A DNA stretch of 64,000 bases. Source: Halomonas chromatireducens (GTDB taxonomy: Bacteria > Pseudomonadota > Gammaproteobacteria > Pseudomonadales > Halomonadaceae). The position numbers and the translations under genes were made by a program. Location of the stretch: assembly GCF_001545155.1 (NCBI RefSeq), contig NZ_CP014226.1, positions 2,586,333 to 2,650,332 on the forward strand. Reading direction: 5' to 3'. A model generated the notes under the pieces. It ran no database searches and had not been told where the DNA came from. It worked only from the letters and a program-made list of their open reading frames with translations. Shown one piece after another: positions 20,534 to 30,316 of this stretch. Numbering within the stretch: the first letter of the stretch is position 1; each line of letters opens with the position of its first letter.

Positions 20534-21094
20534 GTGCACACAGTAGCATTGTTTTTCTTTGCTAATGTATTGTTCTGTCTTGCTTATATGGTTCGTGATA
20601 TGGCCTATTTGCGCGCCATTACAATTCTTGCAGCGTGTAGTACGCTGCCTTATTTTTATTTTCAAGCAGTACCGCTCTATTCTGCAATGGGGTGGCAGGT
20701 GGCTTTTATCGTTATTAATTCCTTTAACCTGATTGTGCTGCTGCTTCATCGCCGCCCCATCAAGCTTGATGAACAGGAGCAATGGCTACATGAAAGCACA
20801 CTGCGTTTCCTCAAGCCAAGAAAAATGCGTCGTTTACTGCGGCTGGCCAAGACCCATGATATAAAAAAGGGCGAGGTCCTCATCATGAAAGACCAGGAGC
20901 CGCTGGCGGTGCGCTTTACCCGAGTTTCCGCCGATGAAATCCGCATCACCAATGCCGAGCGCGTGGCGCTGGACGGCCAGGCGCTGATGGCCGACCCCAC
21001 GCTGCGCTCGGTCATGCTGCTGCTCGGCTACGAGCAGATCGGCGATGAGGTGCCGGTGAGTCTAGATGCCATGCTGATCCGCCCCGCCAGCTAG
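20534..21094 (+). CDS. Popeye-like (POPDC-type) membrane protein
   Basis: 186 aa. Three closely spaced N-terminal membrane helices (ALFFFANVLFCLAYMV; AITILAACSTLPYFYF; GWQVAFIVINSFNLIVLLL) are followed by HRRPIKLDEQEQWLHE and a soluble C-terminal half. This layout matches bacterial Popeye-type proteins, where the soluble part resembles a cyclic-nucleotide-binding fold, though no phosphate-binding cassette is evident here. The GTG at 20534 follows GGAGGG at 20524-20529; earlier in-frame TTG is inside that site. The first half is markedly A/T-rich while the second half is GC-rich like the host. Function unknown. Confidence 0.55.
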   Translation: MHTVALFFFANVLFCLAYMVRDMAYLRAITILAACSTLPYFYFQAVPLYSAMGWQVAFIVINSFNLIVLLLHRRPIKLDEQEQWLHESTLRFLKPRKMRRLLRLAKTHDIKKGEVLIMKDQEPLAVRFTRVSADEIRITNAERVALDGQALMADPTLRSVMLLLGYEQIGDEVPVSLDAMLIRPAS

Positions 21095-21114
21095 TAATTT
21101 CTGCTCGGATCCGC

Positions 21115-22914
21115 TCAGGAGAGCGCCATGGCGTCCTGGGCGGCCCCGGTCTGGACCTTCCACTGGGCGGCATAGCGGCCGCCACGTTCGATCAACGCAC
21201 CGTGGGTGCCCTGCTCGACCACCCTGCCGCCATCGATCACCACGATCTCGTCGGCATGGACGATGGTTGAGAGCCGGTGGGCGATCATGATCACCGTGCG
21301 GCCGAGCCCGATCTTGAGCAGCGAGCGCTGGATGGCCGCCTCGGTTTCGTTGTCCACCGCGCTGGTGGCCTCGTCCAGCACCAGGATGGGCGGGTCCTTG
21401 AGCAGCGCCCGGGCCAGCGACAGGCGCTGACGCTGGCCGCCCGAGAGGCGAATGCCCCGCTCGCCCACCGGGGTGTCGAGCCCCTGGGGCAGCTCCTGGA
21501 TGAAATCCCAGGCCTCGGCGGTGCGGGCGGCTTCGATCACTTCCGCCTCGTCGGCATCGGGCTTGCCATAGGCGATGTTGTCGCGGATCGAGCCTTCGAA
21601 GAGGTAGACGTCCTGGCTGACCAGGCCGATGGACTGGCGCAGCGAGTTGAGGCTGACTTCGCCGATCGGCTGGCCATCGATACAGACCCGGCCGGCCTCG
21701 GGGTCGTAGAAGCGCAGCAGTAGCTTGATCAGCGTCGACTTGCCCGAGCCCGTGGCACCAACCAGCGCCAGGGTGTTGCCTTCGGGCACCCTAAGGCTGA
21801 CGCCATCGACGCCCACACCGCTCGAGGCATAGTGAAAGCTCACCGACTCGAAGCTCACCTCGCCGCGCACCGGTGCCGCCAGCGGTTTGCCCTCGTTGTC
21901 CTTCACGGTGATGGGCACCGCCAGCAGGTCGAGGATGCGCCGGGTGCTGGCCATGGCGCGCTCGAACAGGTCGATCACCTCGGCCAGGCCCGTCAACGGC
22001 CACAGCAGGCGCTGGGTGAGAAACACCAGCACGCCGTAGGCGCCCACGTTCAGATCGCCGCGCAGGGCCAGCATGCCACCCACGGTAAAGGTGGCCAGGA
22101 AGCCGGCCAGGATCGCCATGCGGATCACCGGAATGAACGCCGAGCTGACGCGGATCGCACGCCGATTGGCCTCCACATAGGCCTCGCTGGTGGCACGCAG
22201 CCGCGCCGCCTCGCGATCCTCGCTGGTAAAGCTCTTGATGGTGGCGATGCCGGAGAGGTTGTTGGAGAGCCGGCTGGCCAGATCGCCGACCTTCTCGCGC
22301 ACGTCGGCATAGAGCGGCCCGGCCTTGCGCTGGAAGAAGAAGGCGCCCCAAATGATCATAGGGATCGGCGTGAAGGCCAGCAGGGCGATCAGCGGCGAGA
22401 TGACGAAGAACACCGCCCCCACCGCTACCACGGTAACGCCAACCTGGATCAGCGAATTGGCACCGCCGTCGAGGAAGCGCTCCAGCTGGTTGACGTCGTC
22501 GTTCATGGTCGCCACCAGCTGGCCGGAACTTCTCGACTCGAAGAAGGCCATGTCGAGGCGCTGTGCGTGCTCGTAGGTGTCCAGGCGCATGTCGGCCTGC
22601 AGCCGCTGGGCCAGGTTGCGCCACAGGATCTTGTAGAGGTACTCGAAGATCGACTCGCCGGCCCAGATGAAGAAGGTGAGCACGGCCAGCATCAGGATCT
22701 GCTCCTGGGGCGTGGTGAAGCCGAGCCGGGCCACGAAGCTGCGCTCCTGGTTGACCACCACATCGATGGCCACCCCGATGAGGATCTCGGGGGCGATATC
22801 GAAGATCTTATTGATGATCGAGCAGGTGGTGGCGGCGATGATGCGGCGGCGATAGCCACGCGCATAGCGCAGCAGGCGCACCAGGGCCTGGAAGCTGTTG
22901 GCTGAAGAGGACAT
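21115..22914 (-). CDS. ABC exporter, fused permease-ATPase (MsbA/MdlB type)
   Basis: 599-aa half-transporter. Six membrane helices in the first 320 residues (for example [21 protein letters not shown]) are followed by an ATPase with Walker [10 protein letters not shown], signature [15 protein letters not shown], Walker [13 protein letters not shown] and the switch His (IAHRLST). As a single gene it should act as a homodimer exporting lipid or a hydrophobic compound; substrate unknown. It is convergent with the Popeye-like gene and divergent from the AEC carrier. Confidence 0.9.
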   Translation of the reverse strand: MSSSANSFQALVRLLRYARGYRRRIIAATTCSIINKIFDIAPEILIGVAIDVVVNQERSFVARLGFTTPQEQILMLAVLTFFIWAGESIFEYLYKILWRNLAQRLQADMRLDTYEHAQRLDMAFFESRSSGQLVATMNDDVNQLERFLDGGANSLIQVGVTVVAVGAVFFVISPLIALLAFTPIPMIIWGAFFFQRKAGPLYADVREKVGDLASRLSNNLSGIATIKSFTSEDREAARLRATSEAYVEANRRAIRVSSAFIPVIRMAILAGFLATFTVGGMLALRGDLNVGAYGVLVFLTQRLLWPLTGLAEVIDLFERAMASTRRILDLLAVPITVKDNEGKPLAAPVRGEVSFESVSFHYASSGVGVDGVSLRVPEGNTLALVGATGSGKSTLIKLLLRFYDPEAGRVCIDGQPIGEVSLNSLRQSIGLVSQDVYLFEGSIRDNIAYGKPDADEAEVIEAARTAEAWDFIQELPQGLDTPVGERGIRLSGGQRQRLSLARALLKDPPILVLDEATSAVDNETEAAIQRSLLKIGLGRTVIMIAHRLSTIVHADEIVVIDGGRVVEQGTHGALIERGGRYAAQWKVQTGAAQDAMALS

Positions 22915-23063
22915 GAGTACCCATCCGACGGTGAGGATGGCCAGAGTGTAGCGCGTTTAGCGGCCTAACGGTTTGCGTGGCACGCCCCGAGCCACGACAA
23001 TAGCCCTGTGACAATAGGCCCGACGCCCCCCTTTCACGAACCGTCACTCAACAGGACACCTGC

Positions 23064-23939
23064 ATGGTCGCCGAACTCTTTGCCGTCATGGCGCCGGTAT
23101 TGGCCGGCGCCGGGCTCGGCTACACCTGGATTCGACTGGGCCACCCCTACCCCGTGGATTTCGTCACGCGCCTGGTCTTCAATATCGGCACGCCCGCGCT
23201 GGTGCTGGCCTCGCTTTCCGGGGCGGACATCGATGCCGGCAGCTTCGGGCGCACCATGCTGGCCGCCGCCCTGGTGATCATCACGATGGCGGGCATGGCC
23301 TTCGTGCTGGCCAAGCTGCTGCGGCGCGACTGGCGGGTCCTGCTGGCCCCCACCATGTACCCCAACACCGGCAACATGGGGCTACCGGTGGTGCTCTATG
23401 CCTTCGGCAGCGCCGGCTTCGTGTTCGGCATCACGATCATGGTCACGGTCTCGCTGTTCCAGTTCAGTATCGGCGCCATGATGGCCAGCCGTGGCAATCC
23501 GCTGCGCACCCTGGCCAAGACGCCGACCGTCTACGCCATTCTGATCGCCCTGGCCCTGCTGCTGACCGATACCGAACTGCCGCTGTGGCTGGACAACAGC
23601 GTCGACCTGATTTCCGGCTTTACGGTACCGCTGATGCTGATCACCCTGGGGGTCTCTCTGGCCAGCATCCAGGTCAAGGGATTGAAATCGGGAATCGGCT
23701 TCAGCCTGCTGCGCATTCCCATCGCCGCGCTGGTGGCCTGGGGCATCGGCATCCTGGTCGGCCTGCCCCCCTTGGCCCAGAGCATTCTCATCCTGCAGAT
23801 GAGCATGCCGGTCGCCGTCTTCAACTACCTCTTTGCCCTGCGTGCCGGCCGCGGCGCGGCCTACACGGCCAGCCTGGTGTTCTGCTCCACGCTGCTGTCA
23901 CTGTTCTACCTGCCGGTGCTGCTGGCGATTTTGATGTAG
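23064..23939 (+). CDS. AEC-family transporter
   Basis: 291-aa integral membrane protein of the auxin-efflux-carrier/malonate permease family. About ten hydrophobic helices in two five-helix halves are visible. Family hallmarks are PMYPNTGNMGLPVVLYAFG near residue 95 and the mirrored region LILQMSMPVAVFNYLFALR near 250. Bacterial members move organic acids or amino-acid derivatives; the substrate here is unknown. The ATG follows ACAGGACACCTGC. It stands alone between divergent and unrelated neighbours. Confidence 0.87.
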   Translation: MVAELFAVMAPVLAGAGLGYTWIRLGHPYPVDFVTRLVFNIGTPALVLASLSGADIDAGSFGRTMLAAALVIITMAGMAFVLAKLLRRDWRVLLAPTMYPNTGNMGLPVVLYAFGSAGFVFGITIMVTVSLFQFSIGAMMASRGNPLRTLAKTPTVYAILIALALLLTDTELPLWLDNSVDLISGFTVPLMLITLGVSLASIQVKGLKSGIGFSLLRIPIAALVAWGIGILVGLPPLAQSILILQMSMPVAVFNYLFALRAGRGAAYTASLVFCSTLLSLFYLPVLLAILM

Positions 23940-24090
23940 CCCGGCGGCCATGTGAACAACATCGCCGCGAGCCTCTTGCCACCGGTGGGCTTGCACAAGG
24001 CATATTGACGCATGATGTTGCGCTACCTAACGTAGGATAGGGTGCCCTCGTGGCACCCAGCGTCTTTTTTACCCCCGACGGAGTAGCACC

Positions 24091-24618
24091 ATGGCTACCT
24101 ATGCACTCGGCGACCTGGCCCCGACCCATGACGACACCGTTTTTATCGCTCGCGAAGCCGCGGTCATCGGTGACGCCCGACTGGCCCCGGACGTCAGCAT
24201 CTGGCCCGGCGCCGTACTGCGTGGTGACAACGAACCCATTGTCATCGGCGCAGGCAGCAACGTTCAAGAAAATTGCGTTCTGCATACCGACCCCGGCTTC
24301 CCCATGGAGATAGGCGAAGGTGTCACCGTAGGCCACCTCGTCATGCTTCACGGCTGCATCATTGGCAACGGCACCTTGGTCGGCATGCACTCCACCGTGC
24401 TCAACGGCGCAAGGATTGGGATGAATTGCCTGATCGGTGCCGGTTCCGTTATTACGTCCAACAAGGAGTTTCCCGACAACTCACTGATTCTGGGCTCGCC
24501 CGCCAAGGTCGTGCGTACACTGAGCGAGCAGGAAGTGGCCGATCTCGCCGTGAGCAGCCAGTATTATGTCGAACGCAAGAACCGCTACCTTAGCGAGCTG
24601 ACGCAGCTGACCCCATGA
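24091..24618 (+). CDS. Gamma-class carbonic anhydrase family protein (YrdA-like)
   Basis: 175 aa left-handed beta-helix (hexapeptide repeats with [LIV]G at regular steps, e.g. VIGDARLAPDVSIWPGAVLRG). The three zinc His ligands of the family are visible in VLHTDPG, VGHLVMLHG and a further His in that coil, with RGD before them. E. coli YrdA has this size. Many members show weak or no CO2 hydration in vitro, so the activity is uncertain. The ATG has GGAG 8 nt upstream. Confidence 0.9.
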   Translation: MATYALGDLAPTHDDTVFIAREAAVIGDARLAPDVSIWPGAVLRGDNEPIVIGAGSNVQENCVLHTDPGFPMEIGEGVTVGHLVMLHGCIIGNGTLVGMHSTVLNGARIGMNCLIGAGSVITSNKEFPDNSLILGSPAKVVRTLSEQEVADLAVSSQYYVERKNRYLSELTQLTP

Positions 24619-24623
24619 TTGGG

Positions 24624-24639
24624 CCCTGGTAGACCAGGG
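24624..24639 (+). terminator. Short hairpin after the carbonic anhydrase gene
   Basis: CCCTGGTAGACCAGGG, a small stable hairpin starting 5 bp after the stop codon. No U-run follows, so termination is uncertain. Confidence 0.35.
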
Positions 24640-24720
24640 GGAACATCGAGTACTTCAGGGAGTCATTAATGAGGGTAGTGGGAGGCTAACCACAGCGAAA
24701 AATGACGAAGGGAGAACGGC

Positions 24721-25860
24721 ATGGACAAGCCTGGCAAGGCGTTACCGACAACCCTCTTGACACTCGGCATGCTGATCACACCTTACACCAGTGCCGAGGT
24801 GATCGACCACATAGCCACCGAGCACCTGGACCTGCGCCTGGAGCGACTCGCTTCCGGCCTGGAAAACCCCTGGTCCCTGGCCAGACTACCCGATGGCCGC
24901 TTTCTGGTCAGTGAACGATCCGGGTACCTGACGCTGGTCAAGGATGACGGCACCACCACGCGGGTGGATGGCGTGCCAGATGTCAATTCCCGTGGCCAGG
25001 GCGGCCTGCTGGATCTCGCCCTGCACCCCTCCTGGGGGGACGGCGAGCAGGACTGGATCTATTTCACCTGGAGCAAGCCCGACAACGGCAACACCGCCAC
25101 TGCTCTGAGTCGAGCCCGGCTGGAAGGCGAACGCCTGGTCGATGTCGAGGACCTGTTCGTGCAGGACCGCTATTCCGAGCCGGGGCGCCACTACGGGTCA
25201 CGACTCGCCTGGCTGCCTGACGGCACCCTGCTGATGAGTATTGGCGATCGCGGCACCAATCCGGAACGTGCCCAGGACAAGGGCGACCACGCGGGCAGCG
25301 TGCTGCGCCTGACCGATACCGGCGGGGTACCCGATGACAACCCATTCGTCGCTGATGCCGAGGTGCGCGACGAGCTCTTTACCGCTGGCAACCGCAACAT
25401 TCAGGGCATGATCGTGACCGACAGCGGCGAGATCTGGGCCAGTGAACATGGGCCACGGGGTGGGGATGAAATCAATTTCATCGAGGCCGGCGAGAACTAT
25501 GGCTGGCCGGAAGTGAGCCAGGGGCGGGACTACGCTACTGGCGAGCCCATCGGCGCGGACTCCCTGCCAGGCATGCGCGATCCGGCCCATGTCTTCGAGG
25601 GCACCCTGGCCCCATCCGGCCTGGCCCAGGTCACCTCCGACGCCTTTCCCGATTGGCACGGCGACCTGCTCGCCGGCGGCCTCCGCAGTGAACGGCTGGT
25701 GCGCCTGACACTGGAGGGAAGCGATGTTGTCGCAAGCGAAATCATCCTCGACGGCCATATCGGGCGCATCCGTGATGTACGCCAGGGCGATGATGACGTT
25801 TTTTATCTACTCAACGACGATCCGCAGGGCAGCCTCTACCGGCTGGCGCCAGCCGATTGA
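24721..25860 (+). CDS. PQQ-type soluble aldose sugar dehydrogenase (YliI/Asd-like)
   Basis: 379 aa, exported: the signal segment LPTTLLTLGMLITPYTSAE precedes the mature chain. It is a six-bladed propeller of the glucose/sorbosone dehydrogenase family: SRGQGGLLDLALHPSW, SRLAWLPDGTLLMSIGDRG (catalytic-His region degenerate by eye), NIQGM and SEHGPRGGDEIN...GENYGWP are the typical blade motifs. E. coli YliI oxidises aldose sugars with PQQ supplied externally. No PQQ synthesis genes are in the window. A two-component pair follows 72 bp downstream on the same strand; a functional link is possible but unproven. Confidence 0.88.
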   Translation: MDKPGKALPTTLLTLGMLITPYTSAEVIDHIATEHLDLRLERLASGLENPWSLARLPDGRFLVSERSGYLTLVKDDGTTTRVDGVPDVNSRGQGGLLDLALHPSWGDGEQDWIYFTWSKPDNGNTATALSRARLEGERLVDVEDLFVQDRYSEPGRHYGSRLAWLPDGTLLMSIGDRGTNPERAQDKGDHAGSVLRLTDTGGVPDDNPFVADAEVRDELFTAGNRNIQGMIVTDSGEIWASEHGPRGGDEINFIEAGENYGWPEVSQGRDYATGEPIGADSLPGMRDPAHVFEGTLAPSGLAQVTSDAFPDWHGDLLAGGLRSERLVRLTLEGSDVVASEIILDGHIGRIRDVRQGDDDVFYLLNDDPQGSLYRLAPAD

Positions 25861-25932
25861 ATCCCACGACAGGCGCCAAGCGAAAGCGGTAAGCTGGCGC
25901 CTGTCCTATCCGATTGCTGCTCGTGAGCCCCC

Positions 25933-27396
25933 ATGCGCCTTCGCAACCTGATCATTCTTACGGTCATCGCCCCCCTCTTCCTGGTACTACTCATATTCAG
26001 CCTGGTGGCGATCAAGTCGCTGGAGGACAACGTACGCTCCCGGCTGGAGCGGGAAGTCCAGGTAATTACCCATGTCATCGGCACCACCTTGAGCCATGCC
26101 CTCACACGCGATGCCACGGAGCCACTGGAGGAGTCGCTCTACTCGGCCTTCTCCTTTCACCGTATCTACGGTGCCTATGTCTTCGACACCAACGGCCAGG
26201 AAATCTATGGCCTGGGACTGGGCCAGGCCTTGTTCAGCGCCGAAGCCATACGCGACGTGGCGGAGAGCGGCGAGATGCGCGCTGCCTATCGTGAGCATGA
26301 CGGCTGGCACTACTACTCGGCGCTGAAGCCGCTGACCGCCGCCACCGGTGAAATACGTGGCGTATTGCAGGTCAACCGCCTCAACACCGGCATCGAGAAC
26401 TACACCGGCGTTCTCAGCCAACTGGCTCTGATCGCCTTCGTCATCGGTGCCGGGGGCATCGTTCTGGGCATCTGGTGGGGGTTCCGCCGTCATATCGAAC
26501 GCCCTCTAGAACGCCTGCTGGCGGTCATGCAGCGTGTCGAGGAGGGTGACCGCAGCCAACGCGCCAAAGCTAACGGCCCCCAGGAATATGCCCGCCTGGC
26601 CGTGGGGCTGAATGGCATGCTGGATGCCATGGCCGAGAAGGATGCCGATATCGAAGCGCGCCGACGAAAGGAGATAGAGCTGGAAAAGCGCCTGCGCAAG
26701 TCCAAAAAGCTGGCGGAGCTTGGGGTATTGGCCGCGGGGGTTGCCCACGAGATCGGTGCTCCACTCACGGTGATCAATGGCCAGGCCCAGCGCCTGGCGC
26801 GTCGGGACCGGATTGGCGACGACGAACGAGCGAAACTGGGTCGTATCCGCAGCGAGGTTGAACGCATCGTTGAGATCGTGCGACAGCTGATGGAGCTCGG
26901 CCGACGTCACAATGTCGAGAAGGAACCTCTCGATCTCGACAGTCTGGTCGGCGCCACCCGGGAGCTGGTAGAGGACGACCTCGATCGGAGAGCCATCCAG
27001 TTGGAGACTGACCTACCGGATCCCTCCCCCCGGTTTCTGGCCAACACTCAGCAGCTCATCCAGGTGCTTACGAATCTTTTACGAAATGCCGCCCAGGCCG
27101 AAGGCGTAAAACGGGTTCGTCTCAGTGCCAGGCAAGAGAATGACTGGCTGACCCTCCTGATAGAGGATGACGGGGCCGGGATCACCCGAGCCAATCAGTC
27201 GAAGGTCTTCGACCCCTTCTTTACCACCAAACCCGTAGGCCAGGGCAGTGGCCTTGGGCTTTCCATGGTGCATCGGATCATCAATGACCACGGCGGTACT
27301 GTCGGCGTTTTCGACAGTGAAATGGGAGGAGCCGGCTTTGAAGTCGGTTTGCCCCTCAGTCAGACGGATTCCATCGAAGGAGGAACTTCCACGTGA
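25933..27396 (+). CDS. Sensor histidine kinase (NtrB/AtoS class)
   Basis: 487 aa. TM1 at about 8-28, periplasmic sensor of about 130 residues, TM2 near 165-187 (LIALIAFVIGAGGIVLGIW), HAMP, then HisKA with phospho-acceptor His in AAGVAHEIGAPLTVING and HATPase with N box NLLRNAAQ, G1 DDGAGI and G2 GQGSGLGLSMV. Its gene overlaps the sigma-54 response regulator by 4 nt (GTGA), so it is the cognate kinase. The ligand is unknown; the sensor has no recognisable named domain. Confidence 0.92.
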   Translation: MRLRNLIILTVIAPLFLVLLIFSLVAIKSLEDNVRSRLEREVQVITHVIGTTLSHALTRDATEPLEESLYSAFSFHRIYGAYVFDTNGQEIYGLGLGQALFSAEAIRDVAESGEMRAAYREHDGWHYYSALKPLTAATGEIRGVLQVNRLNTGIENYTGVLSQLALIAFVIGAGGIVLGIWWGFRRHIERPLERLLAVMQRVEEGDRSQRAKANGPQEYARLAVGLNGMLDAMAEKDADIEARRRKEIELEKRLRKSKKLAELGVLAAGVAHEIGAPLTVINGQAQRLARRDRIGDDERAKLGRIRSEVERIVEIVRQLMELGRRHNVEKEPLDLDSLVGATRELVEDDLDRRAIQLETDLPDPSPRFLANTQQLIQVLTNLLRNAAQAEGVKRVRLSARQENDWLTLLIEDDGAGITRANQSKVFDPFFTTKPVGQGSGLGLSMVHRIINDHGGTVGVFDSEMGGAGFEVGLPLSQTDSIEGGTST

Positions 27397-28784
27397 CAGG
27401 GAACATCACATCCAACGGCTTGCCGATCCTGATCGTCGAGGACGACGCAGCCATTCTGGAACTGCTGGAAGAGGAACTCCAGGAAGCTGGCTATCGCACA
27501 CTGGGTGTAACCAGTGCCGAAGAAGCGTTGGCAACCATGAGCCACAGCGATGTGGCTCTGGTCATCAGCGATGTCCGCCTTCCTGGCATCAACGGCATGG
27601 AAATGCTCGAGCAGTTGCGTAGTCGAGGCAGCCAGCTGGGGTTTATCGTGATTACTGCCTTCGGCACCATCGACCAGGCCGTGGAAGCCTTGAAGATTGG
27701 TGCCGACGACTTTCTGACCAAGCCACTGGATCTGGAAAGCGTTCGCGAGGCGGTCTATCGCGTGCTGGAAAGTCGCCGCCTGGCTGAACGTTTTCATCAG
27801 GATCACCCTCTCGGCCACTTTCATGGCATCGTCGGCGAAAGCGAAACGATGCAGGCACTCTTCCATGACGCCGCACGGCTCGCCAACAGCGACGCACCAA
27901 TCCTGGTGCAAGGCGAGAGCGGCACCGGCAAGGAACTCCTTGCCCGCGCCATCCATGCCGAGAGCCCACGCGCTGACGGCCCTTTCATCGCCATCAACTG
28001 CGCCAGCATTCCCTCCGAACTGATGGAGAGTGAATTCTTCGGCCATGTAAAGGGAGCCTTTACTGGCGCCAGCGATTCCCGCCAGGGCCTGTTCCAGACT
28101 GCCAACGGCGGGAGCCTCTTTCTCGACGAAATCGGGGAGATGTCCATCGGGCTTCAAGCCAAGCTACTGCGAGCCCTGCAGGAGAAAACAGTCAAGGCTG
28201 TGGGGGCCGAGAAAGAGGAGTCGGTGGATGTGCGCATCATCGCCGCAACCCACCGCGAACTGGAACAGGAGATCGAGAGCGGTAACTTTCGCAGCGATCT
28301 CTTTTATCGACTGGAAACATTCTCGTTGCGCATCCCGCCTCTACGAGAGAGGAACGGCGACATCGAACGGCTGATCTCGGCCTTGATCGAGAAGCACTCC
28401 ACCGCCCAGGACAAGCAGATCGCAAGCGTCGAACCCTCTGCGCTGCAAGCACTGCTCGAGTACCCGTATCCGGGCAATGTCCGCGAGCTGGAGAATGCTG
28501 TCATGCGCGCGGTGACGCTGGCTGAAGGCGGCTTGCTGAGCCATGCCGATCTGCCGGAGCGCATTCGTCAACATGGCCTGGATCAGCGCAGCCATGCACG
28601 GCATATCGAGGCAGGCAACGCCATGATAGCGGCAGAAAAGCAGCAGAACTGGCCTAGCCTGGAAGAGGTGGAGAAACGCTATATTCAAAAAGTGCTGGAA
28701 GCCACCGGCGGAAACAAGCGACGTACCGCCGATATTCTCGGTATCGCGAGGCGTACGCTCTATCGTCGACTGGACGAGGAGTGA
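27393..28784 (+). CDS. Sigma-54-dependent response regulator (NtrC family)
   Basis: 463 aa. Receiver domain with phospho-Asp in LVISDVRLPG (about 53) and Lys in FLTKPL; AAA+ domain with Walker A GESGTGKE, sigma-54-contact loop GAFTGA and Walker B GGSLFLDEIGEM; C-terminal Fis-type helix-turn-helix (NKRRTADILGIARRTLYRRL). It activates RpoN promoters when phosphorylated by the overlapping upstream kinase. The GTG at 27393 is used. No clear sigma-54 site was found by eye in the neighbouring gaps, so targets are unknown. Confidence 0.94.
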   Translation: MTGNITSNGLPILIVEDDAAILELLEEELQEAGYRTLGVTSAEEALATMSHSDVALVISDVRLPGINGMEMLEQLRSRGSQLGFIVITAFGTIDQAVEALKIGADDFLTKPLDLESVREAVYRVLESRRLAERFHQDHPLGHFHGIVGESETMQALFHDAARLANSDAPILVQGESGTGKELLARAIHAESPRADGPFIAINCASIPSELMESEFFGHVKGAFTGASDSRQGLFQTANGGSLFLDEIGEMSIGLQAKLLRALQEKTVKAVGAEKEESVDVRIIAATHRELEQEIESGNFRSDLFYRLETFSLRIPPLRERNGDIERLISALIEKHSTAQDKQIASVEPSALQALLEYPYPGNVRELENAVMRAVTLAEGGLLSHADLPERIRQHGLDQRSHARHIEAGNAMIAAEKQQNWPSLEEVEKRYIQKVLEATGGNKRRTADILGIARRTLYRRLDEE

Positions 28785-28959
28785 CCAATGCTGAGACCGG
28801 CCAGCCATGGAGGGCAAGACGGCAGATAAAGACAAAAAACCCCCTGGGAGGCTGGGGGCAAATGCGCCATGCAATCCGACTGACGGCGTAGGGGGGGCGG
28901 GCCGTCAGTGGATTCTGCGCTTTTGAAAATCGTGAAATCTTGCGGTGCCATCCGTGGCA

Positions 28960-28984
28960 GGCTCCGGTGCCAAGCACCGGAGCC
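28960..28984 (-). terminator. Hairpin downstream of acidic protein gene
   Basis: Perfect 11-bp stem (arms 28960-28970 and 28974-28984) with a CAA loop, 13 bp past the stop of the minus-strand gene at 28998. No U-run. It lies between two genes that end facing each other. Confidence 0.45.
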
Positions 28985-28997
28985 ATCTAGCTAAGAC

Positions 28998-29528
28998 TTA
29001 GTAAGTGTCTTCTTCCAACTCATCCTGATCGGCGTCCGTGCCCGGCATGGGTTCGGTGCCTTCGCCGAAGCCGGCATCATCCTCAGCGCCGGGTGCTGTC
29101 TCGGTGCCCGGTGCGGCCGGGGTGGTACCCGGAGCCGTCTCGGTACCCTGTGTGGCAGGGTCAGTACCCGGAGCCGTCTCGGTACCCGGAGCGGCAGGAT
29201 CAGCACCCGGAGCCGCGTCCGGTGCAGGCTCATCGCCTGGGAAGGCCTCTTCGCTTGGCACCTCGGTTCCCGGCACGTCCTCCGTTTCAGTGCCGCGCTC
29301 AAGCTCATCGGTTTCTTCCCAATCCTCACGATCACCAATGGCAGCGCCGGTATCGGGATCATCCGCGAACGTATCGTCCGTCGGACCATCCGGACTCGGC
29401 ACGTCCTCTACCTCTTGGCCAGGTGCATCTTCGTGGTCTACGGCATGGGCCAGCGCAAAGGGGCTGGCAGTAAGACCAATTGCAACACCAAACACGCCAA
29501 TCTTCTTGAGGAATTCCTTGGACATCAT
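28998..29528 (-). CDS. Exported acidic Pro/Thr/Glu/Asp-rich repeat protein
   Basis: 176 aa, no recognised domain. A clear signal peptide (KKIGVFGVAIGLTASPFALAHA) precedes a disordered, very acidic mature part with three 13-residue units of the form PAAPGTETAPGTD near residues 110-150. The start follows AGGAGG with 6-nt spacing at the double ATG 29528/29525; the in-frame extension upstream has no such site. It is adjacent to and co-oriented with an acidic lipoprotein of similar composition, so both may be envelope or matrix components suited to salt. Function unknown. Confidence 0.68.
   Translation of the reverse strand: MMSKEFLKKIGVFGVAIGLTASPFALAHAVDHEDAPGQEVEDVPSPDGPTDDTFADDPDTGAAIGDREDWEETDELERGTETEDVPGTEVPSEEAFPGDEPAPDAAPGADPAAPGTETAPGTDPATQGTETAPGTTPAAPGTETAPGAEDDAGFGEGTEPMPGTDADQDELEEDTY
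29086..29202 (-). repeat. Three 39-bp in-frame tandem repeats
   Basis: Units at 29086-29124, 29125-29163 and 29164-29202, with a partial fourth; the second and third are nearly identical in their first 24 bp. Each encodes 13 residues of the acidic protein. Such arrays change length easily by slippage. Confidence 0.75.
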
Positions 29529-29661
29529 AATCCACCTCCTGATAGTCGTCTTGCGACGCAGTGTCGAGGGACTCTCACCCTCCGTGCTTGCCATGCGAAA
29601 TGAGAGTGTTTGGCAAGCACTTGAACTCGTCATGGAGTAAATCCGGACTGATATCTAACGA

Positions 29662-30054
29662 TCAACGCTCAATGTCATCGTCCGTATCATCGTCCATGAA
29701 CATGTCGTCATCATCGTCGGGCGCCATCGTATCCTGCGCGCCATTCGGAACAGGCTCCTGCTCGGCTTCGGGAAGCGCATCCTCATCTTCCGGCATCGGT
29801 TCCGCAGCACCCATCGGCTCTTCAGCACCATCACCACCTGCTGTATCGGTCTGATCAATGCCTGGATCAGCAGTGGTATCCTGCATGGGAGAACCTTGCT
29901 GCTCTGTAGCAGGCGGCTCTTGCTCTACCGGCGGCATATCATCATCGTTGCCACAACCTGCCAAGCTTAACGTGCCCAGCGACAGCGCAATGACTGAGGC
30001 TAACGCCGTCAAGCGTCCGGCAGAGGCCCAGCTTTCATGCTTTTCATGGCTCAT
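29662..30054 (-). CDS. Acidic lipoprotein, unknown function
   Basis: 130 aa. The hydrophobic segment LTALASVIALSLGTLSLAGC ends in an LAGC lipobox, so Cys is likely lipidated; the n-region is long (about 13 residues). The mature part is disordered and extremely rich in Asp, Glu, Pro and Met, ending in a run of Asp residues. The ATG at 30054 has AGGGAG upstream. It is 133 bp upstream of the other acidic exported protein on the same strand; both may have arisen or work together. No family recognised. Confidence 0.65.
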   Translation of the reverse strand: MSHEKHESWASAGRLTALASVIALSLGTLSLAGCGNDDDMPPVEQEPPATEQQGSPMQDTTADPGIDQTDTAGGDGAEEPMGAAEPMPEDEDALPEAEQEPVPNGAQDTMAPDDDDDMFMDDDTDDDIER

Positions 30055-30258
30055 GCGAAACACTCCCTGTTGATCCGTATTCACCCTGACTGCTGCACAG
30101 GGCATGCCACAAAACCCATGAGATAAAAAAAAATATTAATATCAGTCAATTAAAAACAAATCCGTTAAACAAAAGCTAGCTGTGAGCACCCCTTTGACTG
30201 GTTAAATATGGCACATGGGCCAGATATCCCCGCCTTGGCTCTTCTGCATGTGTCCTGA

Positions 30259-30300
30259 AACGACAGGGGGAGGTATCTCTCGATACCTCCCCCTGTCGTT
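30259..30300 (-). terminator. Terminator of the polyamine-type ABC operon
   Basis: Perfect 18-bp inverted repeat (arms 30259-30276 and 30283-30300, loop ctctcg) 16 bp beyond the stop of the last permease gene. The minus strand continues with a weak T-containing tail. Confidence 0.75.
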
Positions 30301-30316
30301 ATCTTGGGTACAGGGC

